From Lishizhenia tianjinensis (GTDB lineage Bacteria > Bacteroidota > Bacteroidia > Flavobacteriales_D > Crocinitomicaceae): a stretch of 64,000 bases of DNA. Location: assembly GCF_900116425.1 (NCBI RefSeq), contig NZ_FPAS01000005.1, positions 186,001 through 250,000 of the forward strand, written 5' to 3'. How positions within the stretch are numbered: position 1 is the first letter of the stretch; every line of letters begins with the position of its first letter. This document shows, piece by piece, positions 25,063 through 34,640 of this stretch. The notes under the pieces were generated by a model. The model made no database searches. It had not been told where the DNA came from and worked only from the letters and a program-made list of their open reading frames with translations. Position numbers and translations under genes: made by a program.

Positions 25063-28000
25063 CATTACCTCCTTCGTCATTAATTTCTATGGTCTCAACC
25101 CCGCCTTCTTCGATTTGTTTTGGGGTGTTTTGTAATTGTTCAATTTCTGCTGCTATGGCTGCTGCTTCGTCCAAAATTCCATCTTCCTGATTCGGGTAAT
25201 TTTGAAGAATAACATCAACCGTACTTTTCGCCTGGAATAGTTCATCTGTAGCCATTAAAACATTGGCGTGTAATAACAGTGATTTTGCTATCCAGTAATC
25301 GTAAGCTGGTTTACGCTTCAACAAGGCTTTGTGCTCTGCAGTTGATTTTTCATACTCTCCTTGTAAGAAGTAGATCTTTGCAATGGTGTATTGTGCCTCA
25401 GATCCTCGCGCGTCTCCTGCGTTTTTCGACAACCATTTTAAGTAAACCAATGCTTCATCATATTCTTCCACTTGGAAAGATGAAAGTCCTACAATGTAGT
25501 AAGCTTGTTTTTCTATGTCGTCAGAAACCTGCTTGTCTTGCATTACTTTAAGTCCCGCAACGATAGCGTTCTCGTAATTCTCTAACAAGTAGTTTGTACG
25601 CATTAAACCAATACGCGTGTTGTAGATAACTTCTGGGGTAGAAGCAATGTTCTCCAATTTCACGTAGTAAGGCAGCGCGCTTTCATAATCTTTCGAGTTG
25701 TAGTAATACTTCGAAGCACGTATCAAGGCCAGTTCTGTGTACGAAGAATAACTGTCGTTGATGATGTCATCATACACCTCCATAGCCAAACGCATGCTGT
25801 CTATACTGTAGTAAGAATCTGCCAAGTAGTTTCTTATTTCTACGGCGTATTTACCTTGTGGGAAGTTCTGTATATATCCACTTAAGCCTGGAATGGCATC
25901 TTCGTATCTCGACTCGTTGTAGGCAATCACTCCATTCTTGTAGTAAATTTCCTCTTCAGCATCATCAGAGATTTCTGCACAAGGATATTCTATACGCAAG
26001 TTTCTTATTTTTTCAATTTGAGAAAGTTGTTCATAAATGGCTACTAATCCTTTCGTTGCCGGCTTACAAACACTCGTATCTCTTGCACTGTACTCGTTTA
26101 AAACACGTTTGAAGTAACTTTCAGAAGCGCTGTATTCTTCTTGTTTAAACTTGATGTCACCAATCAAAAGAAGGGCGTCTTTCACCAAAAGGTTACTTGG
26201 ATAATCTCTGGCCAATTGCTCTGCATAACGCACAGCATCTTTGTAATTCTTAGAACGGTAATAAGCGATAGAAATATCGTAAACGGCTCTTACGGTATAC
26301 ACCGAGTTTTTGTAGTTATTTACGATGTCTAGCAGTGATTTAACAGCATTCTCTCTATCATTTAACCAGCTGTATGCTTTAGCTTGGTAGAAACGAGACT
26401 TGTCTTCGGCACCTTGACCTAATTGTATAGAAGCCTCGTAGTTCTGAACGGCTAATTTGTAGTTCTCTCTCCCTCCAATGTAGTAGGTAGCATCACCAAT
26501 TCTTGCGTAAGCATCGGCCAATTTATTCTTGTTAGCGATGTTACCCAATCCTGTATACGTCCTAAAAGCTACCAAAGCTTGATCGTAATCTTGTTCGTTA
26601 AAGTAGGCATAACCTATGTTGTAGTAGGCATCTTGCTTTAAGTTAGAGGTGTAATTACCCGGTATAGAAAGGAAGTTTCTGTACTCTAAGATGGCTTGCT
26701 GGTTTTTTCCTTGCAAGTAATAGGCTTCACCTGTCCAGTAAACCGACTCCCCTAAGATATCAGCGTTAATAGGATAGTTTCCCACCTTTTTAAAGGTGGC
26801 AATGGCTTCTGGGTAAGCACGTTGCTCTAACAATTCTAACCCTCTGTTGAAGGCTATAATTTGGTATGCAGATTTTAACTTGATATTTAAACTTGGTAAA
26901 TTCTCCAAAGAAGTTAAAGCTGCTTGGTAATTTTTGGTATTAGAATACACATTCACCAAATATTGGTAAACATCATTTTTACGTTTAGAATTCGGGTATT
27001 TGTTTAAGTAGGTTTCAAAGGCAACAATGGCTTGACTGTAAGGGTTGTAATCTAATTTGTACGATAATATAGCACTGTTGTATAAAGCGTCTTCTTGTAT
27101 CGTTTCGTTGAAATCTAATTCAGAAGCTTTGAAGAAGGCCGTTCTCGCAAAATCTAAATTCTCTAATTTAAGGTAGCACTCACCAGCATGGTACATGGCG
27201 GTTTGACCCAATTCATCATCCGTTCTTGCTACGCGTTCAAACTTTTTACTTGCTTTCGAATAGTTCCCCGCTCGGTAATAAGCATAAGCCAATTGGTAAT
27301 CATCTTCGCGTGTTGTTTGTGCCGATTCATTGTATTTTTCTAAGTAAGGAATAGCTTCATCATATTGTTCCACTTTGTAGTAAGCGTCACCAATAAGATG
27401 ATTCAAATCTCCTTTGTCTTTGTAGTTTTCGTTAGATCCTATTTCTGGAGCAAGTTCAGTTACCTTGTCGTACTTACCCTGTAGGTAGTAGATTTGAGTA
27501 ATGTAGTAAGGAACCAAAGCCGCAAAACTTTCATCCTCTTTTAATTTCTCAAAACCTTCTAATGCTACTTGGTATTGTTCTTTTTGGTAAGCAATGTGTG
27601 AATAGTAGTAAAGTGCTGGATGCGCGTATTGTGTTACCCCATCCTTAATTTCATAAAAAGCATTTCTTGATTGTTCAAATTTACCTTCTTGAAAACAAGC
27701 ATAACCTAACTTGAAGTAGTATGCATCCTTATCATCTTCGGCGATGTCATTAACCTTGGTCTTTTCGTACCATTCTATACTTTCAGGATACTTCTTTTTT
27801 TGGTAGAAGTAATTTCCGAGTTTGAAGTAAATGTTGTTCTTGTATATAGATTCTGGGTAATCTGTATTGAACTGTATCAATAAATCTACGGCATCATTGT
27901 TAAATAATTCAAGAGCTGATAGTCCCTCGTAATACCTTGCCTTGATATAGAAAGGATCATTGGAGTGGTCAGAGAAAGAAAGTATGAAGTCGTGAAAACT

Positions 28001-28153
28001 TTTCCTTGCTGCGCTGTATTGTTGCTTTTCAAAAAGTTCTTCGGCACTGTAGAACAAAGCATAATCGCTTCTGTAAGCCTCAGTTTGTTGTGCCCACATC
28101 GAAAAATTAAGACCTACCACTAGTGCAAGGAGGAATAAAATTCTATAACGCAT
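25055..28153 (-). CDS. Large periplasmic tetratricopeptide-repeat protein
   Basis: A 1032-residue protein with a signal peptide cleaved before Gln (NFSMWA/Q) and at least fifteen TPR-type helical hairpins covering almost the whole chain. Examples are AYYKVEQYDEAIPYLEKY, YNIGYAYFNEQDYDQALVAF and AYYRAGNYSKASKKFERV. TPR solenoids are protein-binding scaffolds. The gene heads an operon with an outer membrane barrel protein and faces ftsE across 153 bp, so a cell-envelope or division-linked scaffold, perhaps analogous to CpoB/YbgF or BamD-type TPR proteins, is a reasonable inference. The acidic tail EEGGVETIEINDEGG is unstructured. Confidence 0.88.
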   Translation of the reverse strand: MRYRILFLLALVVGLNFSMWAQQTEAYRSDYALFYSAEELFEKQQYSAARKSFHDFILSFSDHSNDPFYIKARYYEGLSALELFNNDAVDLLIQFNTDYPESIYKNNIYFKLGNYFYQKKKYPESIEWYEKTKVNDIAEDDKDAYYFKLGYACFQEGKFEQSRNAFYEIKDGVTQYAHPALYYYSHIAYQKEQYQVALEGFEKLKEDESFAALVPYYITQIYYLQGKYDKVTELAPEIGSNENYKDKGDLNHLIGDAYYKVEQYDEAIPYLEKYNESAQTTREDDYQLAYAYYRAGNYSKASKKFERVARTDDELGQTAMYHAGECYLKLENLDFARTAFFKASELDFNETIQEDALYNSAILSYKLDYNPYSQAIVAFETYLNKYPNSKRKNDVYQYLVNVYSNTKNYQAALTSLENLPSLNIKLKSAYQIIAFNRGLELLEQRAYPEAIATFKKVGNYPINADILGESVYWTGEAYYLQGKNQQAILEYRNFLSIPGNYTSNLKQDAYYNIGYAYFNEQDYDQALVAFRTYTGLGNIANKNKLADAYARIGDATYYIGGRENYKLAVQNYEASIQLGQGAEDKSRFYQAKAYSWLNDRENAVKSLLDIVNNYKNSVYTVRAVYDISIAYYRSKNYKDAVRYAEQLARDYPSNLLVKDALLLIGDIKFKQEEYSASESYFKRVLNEYSARDTSVCKPATKGLVAIYEQLSQIEKIRNLRIEYPCAEISDDAEEEIYYKNGVIAYNESRYEDAIPGLSGYIQNFPQGKYAVEIRNYLADSYYSIDSMRLAMEVYDDIINDSYSSYTELALIRASKYYYNSKDYESALPYYVKLENIASTPEVIYNTRIGLMRTNYLLENYENAIVAGLKVMQDKQVSDDIEKQAYYIVGLSSFQVEEYDEALVYLKWLSKNAGDARGSEAQYTIAKIYFLQGEYEKSTAEHKALLKRKPAYDYWIAKSLLLHANVLMATDELFQAKSTVDVILQNYPNQEDGILDEAAAIAAEIEQLQNTPKQIEEGGVETIEINDEGGNDE

Positions 28154-28306
28154 AGTTTCCTTTTATTTTAATTATGTAAAATTAATAGGGATTAGCGCTG
28201 GCTTAGCTCCAAGTAGTGAAAGTTTTAAACGCGAATCTGTTAAGATTGTTTTATGGGCAACGCAAAGTATTGAAGGAGATTTTGCAATTTTACAAAAAAG
28301 TCCGTC

Positions 28307-29008
28307 GTGAGTGTAATAGAAATTAGTTCAGGAAAAATTTATCAGCGCAACAGCTTGGTTTTGGATAACATCAACTTTAAGTTGGACAAAAATGAGTTTG
28401 TATACGTCATCGGTAAAACGGGTTCTGGAAAGAGTAGTTTCTTGAAAATGCTTTACGGCGAATTGAGTTTAGCAGATGGGGCTGGACATGTTTCAGAATT
28501 CGACTTGCGCAAACTCAAGAAAAAACAAATCCCCCTCCTGCGCAGAGATATAGGTATCGTTTTCCAAGATTTTCAATTGTTGATGGATAGAAGCGTAAAA
28601 AAGAATTTGCTCTTCGTTTTAAAATCTACAGGTTGGCGTAAGAAAAAAGAAATGGAAAAACGAGCGCTTGAAGTGCTAGGCATGGTGGGTGTTGAAAACA
28701 AGGCAGACAGAATGCCTCATGAACTTTCGGGGGGTGAGCAACAACGTGTGGCCGTAGCCCGTGCTTTACTAAATCGTCCTTCGCTTATTTTAGCCGATGA
28801 GCCTACAGGAAATTTGGATCCCGAAACTTCAGAAGAAATCATGAAATTGTTAACGGCCATCGCTCAAGAAGGAACTTCTGTGTTAATGGCAACACACGAT
28901 ATGGCTTTGGTAGATAAGTTTGGAGGGAGAGTATTAAGGGTTGAAAATGGAGGAATTAAAGAAATTTCTTCGATCAACAATTTCAACCCCTTTGAGGCTA
29001 TGCCTTAA
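28307..29008 (+). CDS. ftsE: Cell division ATP-binding protein FtsE
   Basis: A 233-residue ABC ATPase with Walker [10 protein letters not shown] (residues 36-44), Q-loop FQDFQLL, signature [13 protein letters not shown], Walker B LILADEPT and the H-loop ATHD. The short N-terminus and the [18 protein letters not shown] segment are FtsE-like. FtsE with FtsX transmits divisome signals to periplasmic peptidoglycan hydrolases. The start is GTG at 28307. ftsX is not adjacent, which I believe is usual in this phylum. It is divergent from the TPR gene, and its 3' end overlaps the convergent mce gene by 11 bp. Confidence 0.9.
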   Translation: MSVIEISSGKIYQRNSLVLDNINFKLDKNEFVYVIGKTGSGKSSFLKMLYGELSLADGAGHVSEFDLRKLKKKQIPLLRRDIGIVFQDFQLLMDRSVKKNLLFVLKSTGWRKKKEMEKRALEVLGMVGVENKADRMPHELSGGEQQRVAVARALLNRPSLILADEPTGNLDPETSEEIMKLLTAIAQEGTSVLMATHDMALVDKFGGRVLRVENGGIKEISSINNFNPFEAMP

Positions 29009-29411
29009 ACTTTTCTTTGTCCATACATAATTCCACCAAAATTCCATCCGTACTTTTAGGATGTAAAAAGGCAATTACCTTATCGTCTGCTCCAGCTTTA
29101 GGTTGGGTGTGTATTAATTGAAAACCTTCACCTTCTAAGCGTGCAATTTCCGCATGTATATCTTCTACATCAAAGGCGATGTGGTGTATACCCTGACCTT
29201 TTTTCTTGAGAAATTTGGCGATAGGACTATCGTCTTTAGTTGCTTCTAACAACTCTATCTTTGATTCTCCAATTTGGTAAAAAGCAGTTTTAACTCCTTC
29301 ACTTTCTACTTCTTCAATTTTATAGCATTCAGCATTTAAAAGTTTCGCGTAAATCTTACTACTTTCTTCTATGCTTTTTACAGCAATTCCTAAATGTTCT
29401 ATTTTCTTCAT
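28998..29411 (-). CDS. mce: Methylmalonyl-CoA epimerase
   Basis: A 137-residue VOC-fold protein, the usual length. It interconverts (S)- and (R)-methylmalonyl-CoA between propionyl-CoA carboxylase and methylmalonyl-CoA mutase. Metal ligands are in KIEHLGIAV, HHIAFDV and DGILVELC, and the KAGADDKVIAFLHPKSTDG segment is family-typical. Its 3' end overlaps ftsE by 11 bp in convergent orientation. No other propionate genes are nearby. Confidence 0.93.
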   Translation of the reverse strand: MKKIEHLGIAVKSIEESSKIYAKLLNAECYKIEEVESEGVKTAFYQIGESKIELLEATKDDSPIAKFLKKKGQGIHHIAFDVEDIHAEIARLEGEGFQLIHTQPKAGADDKVIAFLHPKSTDGILVELCMDKEKFKA

Positions 29412-29421
29412 GAGCTAAAAA

Positions 29422-29452
29422 TAAAAAATCCCACTTGTTAGAGTGGGATAGC
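29422..29452 (-). terminator. Terminator after the 29461-30261 gene
   Basis: On the minus strand ATCCCACT pairs with AGTGGGAT and is followed by a T run, placed just downstream of the stop codon at 29461. Confidence 0.8.
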
Positions 29453-29460
29453 TATAGATG

Positions 29461-30261
29461 TTATTTTTTTATGACCCGTTCTGTGGTATTGTCGAAGTTC
29501 AAATGGTAAAGTCCTTTCTTCAAGGTTCTACAATCTACTTCCTTACCATAACCCTTCTTTACGATGTTTCCGTATGCATCAAACAATTCATAACGGGTGG
29601 GTGTATCTTTTTTCTGTTTGTCTACAAAGCGAATGTATTCTTCAATTTTATTGTTCTCCAAGAATACCTCTTTGGCATTGGATTCAAAGGTAATTTCTGG
29701 ACTCTTGTTTTTAATTCCTGTATGATCGATTTGAACAACACGTATTTTGTTTTCACCTGAGTGAGGCGTAATTTGGAAAGAATAGTTATTCACATCGGGT
29801 GTACCTATTCCTTCAACTTCACCAACTGTTATCCATTTATTCCAGCGGTATTGTTCGATTTTAAATGGAATTTTACCTTCTTCATTTTTAGTTGCCCAAG
29901 AAATAACGCCCTCTTCCGTAGCAGAAATTTCTTCTGTTGTGAAAGTAGAAGAATGTAAAAGTACCTCTGGATTTAAGATTTTCGGCTTGCATTCATCGGA
30001 GTGATAAATCACAATAAAGACAGGCGTTCCTATCGCTAAATCGAGTTGAGAAAAATCTATGGTAAATGCCAAACGGTTAATGTTGGCGGGTAATATCTGG
30101 TCGTTAACTGTTATTCTTGTTGCGCAAAAACCAAATCCATCAGGCGTTTCAGGGTTTTGTACATAGAGGTTCCTTCCTTGATAAGTTCCTTCTATAGATA
30201 GATTTGCGCACGCAAGATGTACAAACCCAAATATAGTAGCAAGCGTAAAAAAAAGTCTCAT
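29461..30261 (-). CDS. Secreted protein with a degenerate T9SS type A-like C-terminal domain
   Basis: A 266-residue protein with a signal peptide (MRLFFTLATIFGFVHLACA), a conserved beta-rich domain (LSIEGTYQGRNLYVQNP and FGFCATRITVNDQ, a segment I recognise from Bacteroidota surface proteins), and a C-terminal domain. The C-terminal domain reads RYELFDAYGNIVKKGYGKEV then LKKGLYHLNFDNTTERVIKK, similar to the type A sorting domain that targets proteins to the type IX secretion system. The N-domain also has two cysteines, one of them in the IYHSDECKPK segment. The function is unknown; surface location is inferred. Confidence 0.75.
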   Translation of the reverse strand: MRLFFTLATIFGFVHLACANLSIEGTYQGRNLYVQNPETPDGFGFCATRITVNDQILPANINRLAFTIDFSQLDLAIGTPVFIVIYHSDECKPKILNPEVLLHSSTFTTEEISATEEGVISWATKNEEGKIPFKIEQYRWNKWITVGEVEGIGTPDVNNYSFQITPHSGENKIRVVQIDHTGIKNKSPEITFESNAKEVFLENNKIEEYIRFVDKQKKDTPTRYELFDAYGNIVKKGYGKEVDCRTLKKGLYHLNFDNTTERVIKK

Positions 30262-30283
30262 TGTAATGGTGAAACGTTAAATG

Positions 30284-30312
30284 TTCGTATGCAATATTAA
30301 CTCCTATTTTTG
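30284..30312 (+). promoter_or_regulatory. Candidate promoter of the peptide-binding/TonB operon
   Basis: TTCG at 30284-30287, 17 bp, then TATTTTTG at 30305-30312, a full -7 consensus, about 110 bp before the ATG at 30421. The 5' leader contains no obvious structure. Confidence 0.45.
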
Positions 30313-30420
30313 TAAAAAGCAATATGGTAGTTGTTTTTTAATACGTATTATTGTAACAGGTATTTTACCCTGAGGCGGTAGAGGTTAAACATCACTCAAC
30401 TAACTTCTTAATACAACGTT

Positions 30421-32160
30421 ATGAAACTTATTTATTACTACTTCATTTGTGTTTTCACTTTTTTGATGTCGTGTACTTCCAAACCCGAAGCTCAAATCTA
30501 TGAATACGCTGGAGGATGTTTTAAAACTGCACTTCAATTTAACCCCACAAATGTTGTTGTAGAAGATATCAATGATTTGTACACTGACATGGTCGTACAC
30601 CAAGTTTTGGAGGGTCTTTTTGAACTCAACGACATGGATCTTCAACCTGTTAACCGGTTGGTAGAGGACTACAAAATAGAAGATAACGGTAAGAAATATA
30701 GGTTTAAACTCCGCAAGGATATCTACTTCCATCCCCATTCGCTTATCGGAAAGAAACATCCCTTTGAAATGCACGATGTGATAGCCACTTTTGAGCATGC
30801 TTGTAAAGCCAATAAGGAGGGAGAACCCAGTGTGTTGTACCAAATGGTTTTCGAAGGGAAAGTGAAAGGGGCCATAGAATATTTTGAAAATAAAACGGAC
30901 CACCTTGCAGGAATGTATGTAGAAAATGAAGAGTTGGTGATAGAATTAATTGACCATGATTTTAATTTTCTTGAAAAACTCTGTGTACCGTCTGCTAAAA
31001 TCATCCCCAAAGAAATTATAGAAGCCGATCAGGGATCTGCCCTTGTGGGTACGGGCCCTTTTGTTTATCAAGGAACCCAATTGTTTGGAGAAGATCAGGC
31101 TATTGTGATGACGAAAAACCCGAATTACTACAGGGTGGATGCCAAAGGGAATAGTTTACCTTATTTAGATTCAGTGATGTTCTATATAGAACCGAAGAAT
31201 TTAAAGCAATTATCCGATTTTGAGGAGGGTAAGATACATTTTGTGGAAGGTATTCCTCCCGCACGAATTGCTATGATGTTTGAGGCGCATCAAGAGGAGT
31301 TTTTTAATGAGCCACCCCAAATTTTATTGCGCCGTAAACCTTTGCTTGGTACGCAATATTACGCCTTAAATATGGAGTCGCCAGCATTACAAGATGTACG
31401 GGTGCGCAAAGCCTTAAACTATGGCTTAAATAAGGAGCGATTGGTGAAAGAAGTTTTACATGATCAGGCCTATGCACCAGGTTACAGAGGCTTAGTTCCT
31501 CCTTTTGTGTTGAGTGATTATGACAAAAATGATAGTATCTTAAATGGATACGAATTTGATTTAGCAAAAGCAAAAGCACTACTCGCAGAGGCAGGCTTTC
31601 CGAACGGAGAAGGTTTTCCTACCCTTAAACTTGCTTTCGATAAGGGAACCATACATGCTGCAATTGCTGGTGAGTTCGCTGCTCAAATGGAACAAAACCT
31701 AGGAATATTTGTCAATCTTGAGGGATATTCTTTTAGAAAATTAAATGAGGTAATGTCGAAAGGACAAGGGGATATTTTTCGCTCTTCATGGTATGCAGAT
31801 TATAAAAGTCCGGAGAGTTTCTTGAACTGTTACAACGGTTTGTTGGTCGGAGATATTACAGGAAAATCTTCCAAAATCAACACCTCTAGGTTTAGGAATC
31901 TAACATTTGATGAATTTTTGAAAAAAGCATTAAATTCTGAAAATAAACTGGAGCGTTTATCATTATTTGCTCAAGCTGAGGAAGTTCTGCTTGCAGAGGT
32001 TCCTTTCATAATTTTATGGTACGATGAATCTATTACCCTAACCCGCTCAGAAGTGAGGAATTTAGCGGTAAATGAGATGAATATATACTATCTTGACCGC
32101 GTTTATTTAAAAAAATGGTCAATGGAAGAGTATCAAAACTCTACCGGAATTAAAGGTTAA
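30421..32160 (+). CDS. Family 5 extracellular solute-binding (peptide-type) lipoprotein
   Basis: A 579-residue protein. Lipobox Cys18 (FTFLMSC) is followed by a full-length SBP_bac_5 fold (LQPVNRLVEDYKIEDNGK; VLEGLFELND; YYALNMESPALQDVRVRKALNY). Relatives bind oligopeptides, nickel or heme and deliver them to an Opp/Dpp ABC permease, but no permease or ATPase is encoded here. The TonB-dependent receptor gene begins 11 bp after the stop, so the pair may form an outer membrane uptake unit. The lipoprotein anchor could be inner or outer membrane. Confidence 0.9.
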   Translation: MKLIYYYFICVFTFLMSCTSKPEAQIYEYAGGCFKTALQFNPTNVVVEDINDLYTDMVVHQVLEGLFELNDMDLQPVNRLVEDYKIEDNGKKYRFKLRKDIYFHPHSLIGKKHPFEMHDVIATFEHACKANKEGEPSVLYQMVFEGKVKGAIEYFENKTDHLAGMYVENEELVIELIDHDFNFLEKLCVPSAKIIPKEIIEADQGSALVGTGPFVYQGTQLFGEDQAIVMTKNPNYYRVDAKGNSLPYLDSVMFYIEPKNLKQLSDFEEGKIHFVEGIPPARIAMMFEAHQEEFFNEPPQILLRRKPLLGTQYYALNMESPALQDVRVRKALNYGLNKERLVKEVLHDQAYAPGYRGLVPPFVLSDYDKNDSILNGYEFDLAKAKALLAEAGFPNGEGFPTLKLAFDKGTIHAAIAGEFAAQMEQNLGIFVNLEGYSFRKLNEVMSKGQGDIFRSSWYADYKSPESFLNCYNGLLVGDITGKSSKINTSRFRNLTFDEFLKKALNSENKLERLSLFAQAEEVLLAEVPFIILWYDESITLTRSEVRNLAVNEMNIYYLDRVYLKKWSMEEYQNSTGIKG

Positions 32161-32171
32161 AAACTAAGCTT

Positions 32172-34607
32172 ATGAGGATATTTTTACTTACTATACTTTT
32201 CGCCCTGTGCGCAAATATTTCACAAGCACAAATTACTCAAAACGTAAGAGGTACTGTGGTAGATAATGAAACGAAGTATCCGCTCATAGGCGCTAAGGTG
32301 CAAATCTTCACCAAAGATTCAACTCAACTATTTAGGGCTTTAGTAGATGAAAATGGAAGTTTTATTATTAAAAATGTTCCCATAGGAAAACATCGCTTGG
32401 TAGCTACTTATATTTCTTACGAAACTAGAACTATCCCCGTAACGGTAAACTCTGGAAAGGAGTCTGTGGTAAACTTAGAGATGTCTGAAGAGGTTTTTGA
32501 AACCGAGGAAGTACAAATTGTTGCCCAACGTAAGGGTGAAGTATTGAACGAAATGGCTACGGTATCGGCACGCCAATTTTCTGTTGAAGAGACGGACAGG
32601 TATCCAGGATCGCGTTCAGATCCTGCACGTATGGCATCAAATTTTGCCGGTGTACAAGGAGCCGATGATTCTCGTAATGATATTGTTGTAAGAGGGAATT
32701 CACCTCTAGGTTTATTGTATAAGGTAGAGGGCATAGATATTCCCAACCCTAGTCACTTCAGTACTTCTGGTTCAACAGGTGGTCCTGTAAGTATTATCAA
32801 TAATAAGATATTAGGAAATTCAGACTTCTTCATGTCGGCTTTCCCGGCAGAATATGGTAACAGTACGTCTGGCGTCTTTGATTTGAAATTAAGAAACGGG
32901 AATCAGTCTGTACACGAGTTTACCGGACAATTTGGCTTTTTGGGTACAGAGGTGATGGCCGAAGGTCCAATTAATAAAGACAAGCGTTCATCTTATATTG
33001 TTATGGGTAGATATTCTACCTTAAGTATTTTTCAATCTCTAGGTATACGCATAGGTACAGATGCAGTACCTGTATATGGTGATGGCGCCTTCAAGCTGAA
33101 TTACCCCTTGAAAAAAGGGGGTGCCTTGAGTGTTTGGGGAATGGGTGGTAAATCTGAGATTGCCATTAAAATTTCTGAACAAACCGAGTTAACGGATGAG
33201 GTTTATGGAGAAGGAGATAGAGACCAGTATTTTGGAACTTCAATGGGCGTAGTTGGTTTGAGCTATAAAAAACCGGTAAGTACCAATACCTTTTTAACGG
33301 CTACTTTAGCTTTGTCTGCAGACGAACAACATTCACGTCATTACCTTTTAGATAGATCCTTGGATACAAACATCGTGGATGGACAACAGAAAATTTCCAT
33401 TCGTACAGATTCGATTTATCAATTGATGGGGTATCAGTTCTACAACACCAAACTTTCAGGTTATTTCAGTTTGAATCACAAGATCAATAAAAAGCACATC
33501 ATTAAGGCAGGTATTAATATAGATGGAATTTATACCAATAATTTAGATTCTGTTTTAACGGAAAGTGGAGATGCATTTAGGTTGAGGTATGATTATGCTC
33601 AGGCTTATACCTTAATTCAGCCTTTTGTACAATACAAATGGAAGGTAAATCCGAAAATGGACCTTACAGCCGGTTTGCACAACCAGTATTTTTCTTTGAG
33701 CAACTCCTTGAGTATTTTGGAGCCTAGACTAGGATGGAAATACACGTTAAAGAAGGATCAAGTACTTACGGCAGGTGCTGGATTACATTCTCAAACACAA
33801 CCCTTGTATTTATACGGTTACCAACAATACGATAGCGAAGGTAACGCGGTGTTGCACAATAAAAACATGGATTTCACCAAAAGTATACATACGGCAGTAG
33901 GGTACGAACGTAGCTTTAAGAAAGGGTTTAATGTGAAGGCTGAGGCTTATTACCAACATTTATACAATGTGCCTGTAGAGATTCAAAGTTCGGCTTTGAG
34001 TTTGATCAATATGGGAAGTGGTTTCCAACGATTTTTTCCTGATTCATTACAAAATACAGGAACGGGTAGGAACTACGGTATTGAACTTACGGTACAGAAG
34101 TTCTTTAGTAAATCTTTCTTCTTCTTGGTAACAGGATCTTTATATGATTCTAAATACAAAGGAAGCGATGGCATAGAGAGAAATACGGATTACAATGGAA
34201 GGTATACGGTTAATGTTCTTGGAGGAAAGGAATTTACTTTTAAAGGAAACCAGTCTATTTCTTTAGGTTTAAAATGTACTACTGCTGGTGGAAAAAGATA
34301 TGGTTATGTTGATGTTGCTGCGTCGCAGGAAGCACAGGAGTTAGTGTTCTTATCTGAAGGTTATAATGAACGTCAGTTTAAAGATTACTTCCGTTTGGAT
34401 GTAAAAGTAAATTACAAATTGAATACAGAAAAGATTACCCATGAAATAGGATTGGATTTGGTGAATGTTTTGAACACCAGAAATTTACTGGGCTTAGCTT
34501 ATGCTCCAAACATTGGAGATCCAACTGCAGAACCTATTGCCGAAAGAACGCAATTGGGATTCTTACCTATTTTCTATTACCGTATAGATTTTAAGATTAA
34601 AAAATAG
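32172..34607 (+). CDS. TonB-dependent receptor with carboxypeptidase-regulatory-like domain
   Basis: An 811-residue outer membrane transporter. The signal peptide is cleaved before Gln (ISQA/Q). The CarboxypepD_reg-like domain at about 25-105 (VRGTVVDNETKYPLIGAKV) is typical of Bacteroidota receptors. The plug at about 125-235 includes RGNSPLGLLYKVEGIDIPNP and SAFPAEYGNSTSGVFDL, and a 22-strand-type barrel follows to the end. The substrate is unknown; the upstream peptide-binding lipoprotein hints at peptides or metal complexes. A small lipoprotein gene follows after 33 bp in the same orientation. Confidence 0.93.
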   Translation: MRIFLLTILFALCANISQAQITQNVRGTVVDNETKYPLIGAKVQIFTKDSTQLFRALVDENGSFIIKNVPIGKHRLVATYISYETRTIPVTVNSGKESVVNLEMSEEVFETEEVQIVAQRKGEVLNEMATVSARQFSVEETDRYPGSRSDPARMASNFAGVQGADDSRNDIVVRGNSPLGLLYKVEGIDIPNPSHFSTSGSTGGPVSIINNKILGNSDFFMSAFPAEYGNSTSGVFDLKLRNGNQSVHEFTGQFGFLGTEVMAEGPINKDKRSSYIVMGRYSTLSIFQSLGIRIGTDAVPVYGDGAFKLNYPLKKGGALSVWGMGGKSEIAIKISEQTELTDEVYGEGDRDQYFGTSMGVVGLSYKKPVSTNTFLTATLALSADEQHSRHYLLDRSLDTNIVDGQQKISIRTDSIYQLMGYQFYNTKLSGYFSLNHKINKKHIIKAGINIDGIYTNNLDSVLTESGDAFRLRYDYAQAYTLIQPFVQYKWKVNPKMDLTAGLHNQYFSLSNSLSILEPRLGWKYTLKKDQVLTAGAGLHSQTQPLYLYGYQQYDSEGNAVLHNKNMDFTKSIHTAVGYERSFKKGFNVKAEAYYQHLYNVPVEIQSSALSLINMGSGFQRFFPDSLQNTGTGRNYGIELTVQKFFSKSFFFLVTGSLYDSKYKGSDGIERNTDYNGRYTVNVLGGKEFTFKGNQSISLGLKCTTAGGKRYGYVDVAASQEAQELVFLSEGYNERQFKDYFRLDVKVNYKLNTEKITHEIGLDLVNVLNTRNLLGLAYAPNIGDPTAEPIAERTQLGFLPIFYYRIDFKIKK

Positions 34608-34640
34608 CAACATTAAGGGCGGATTTGCGTTTATATTTAT

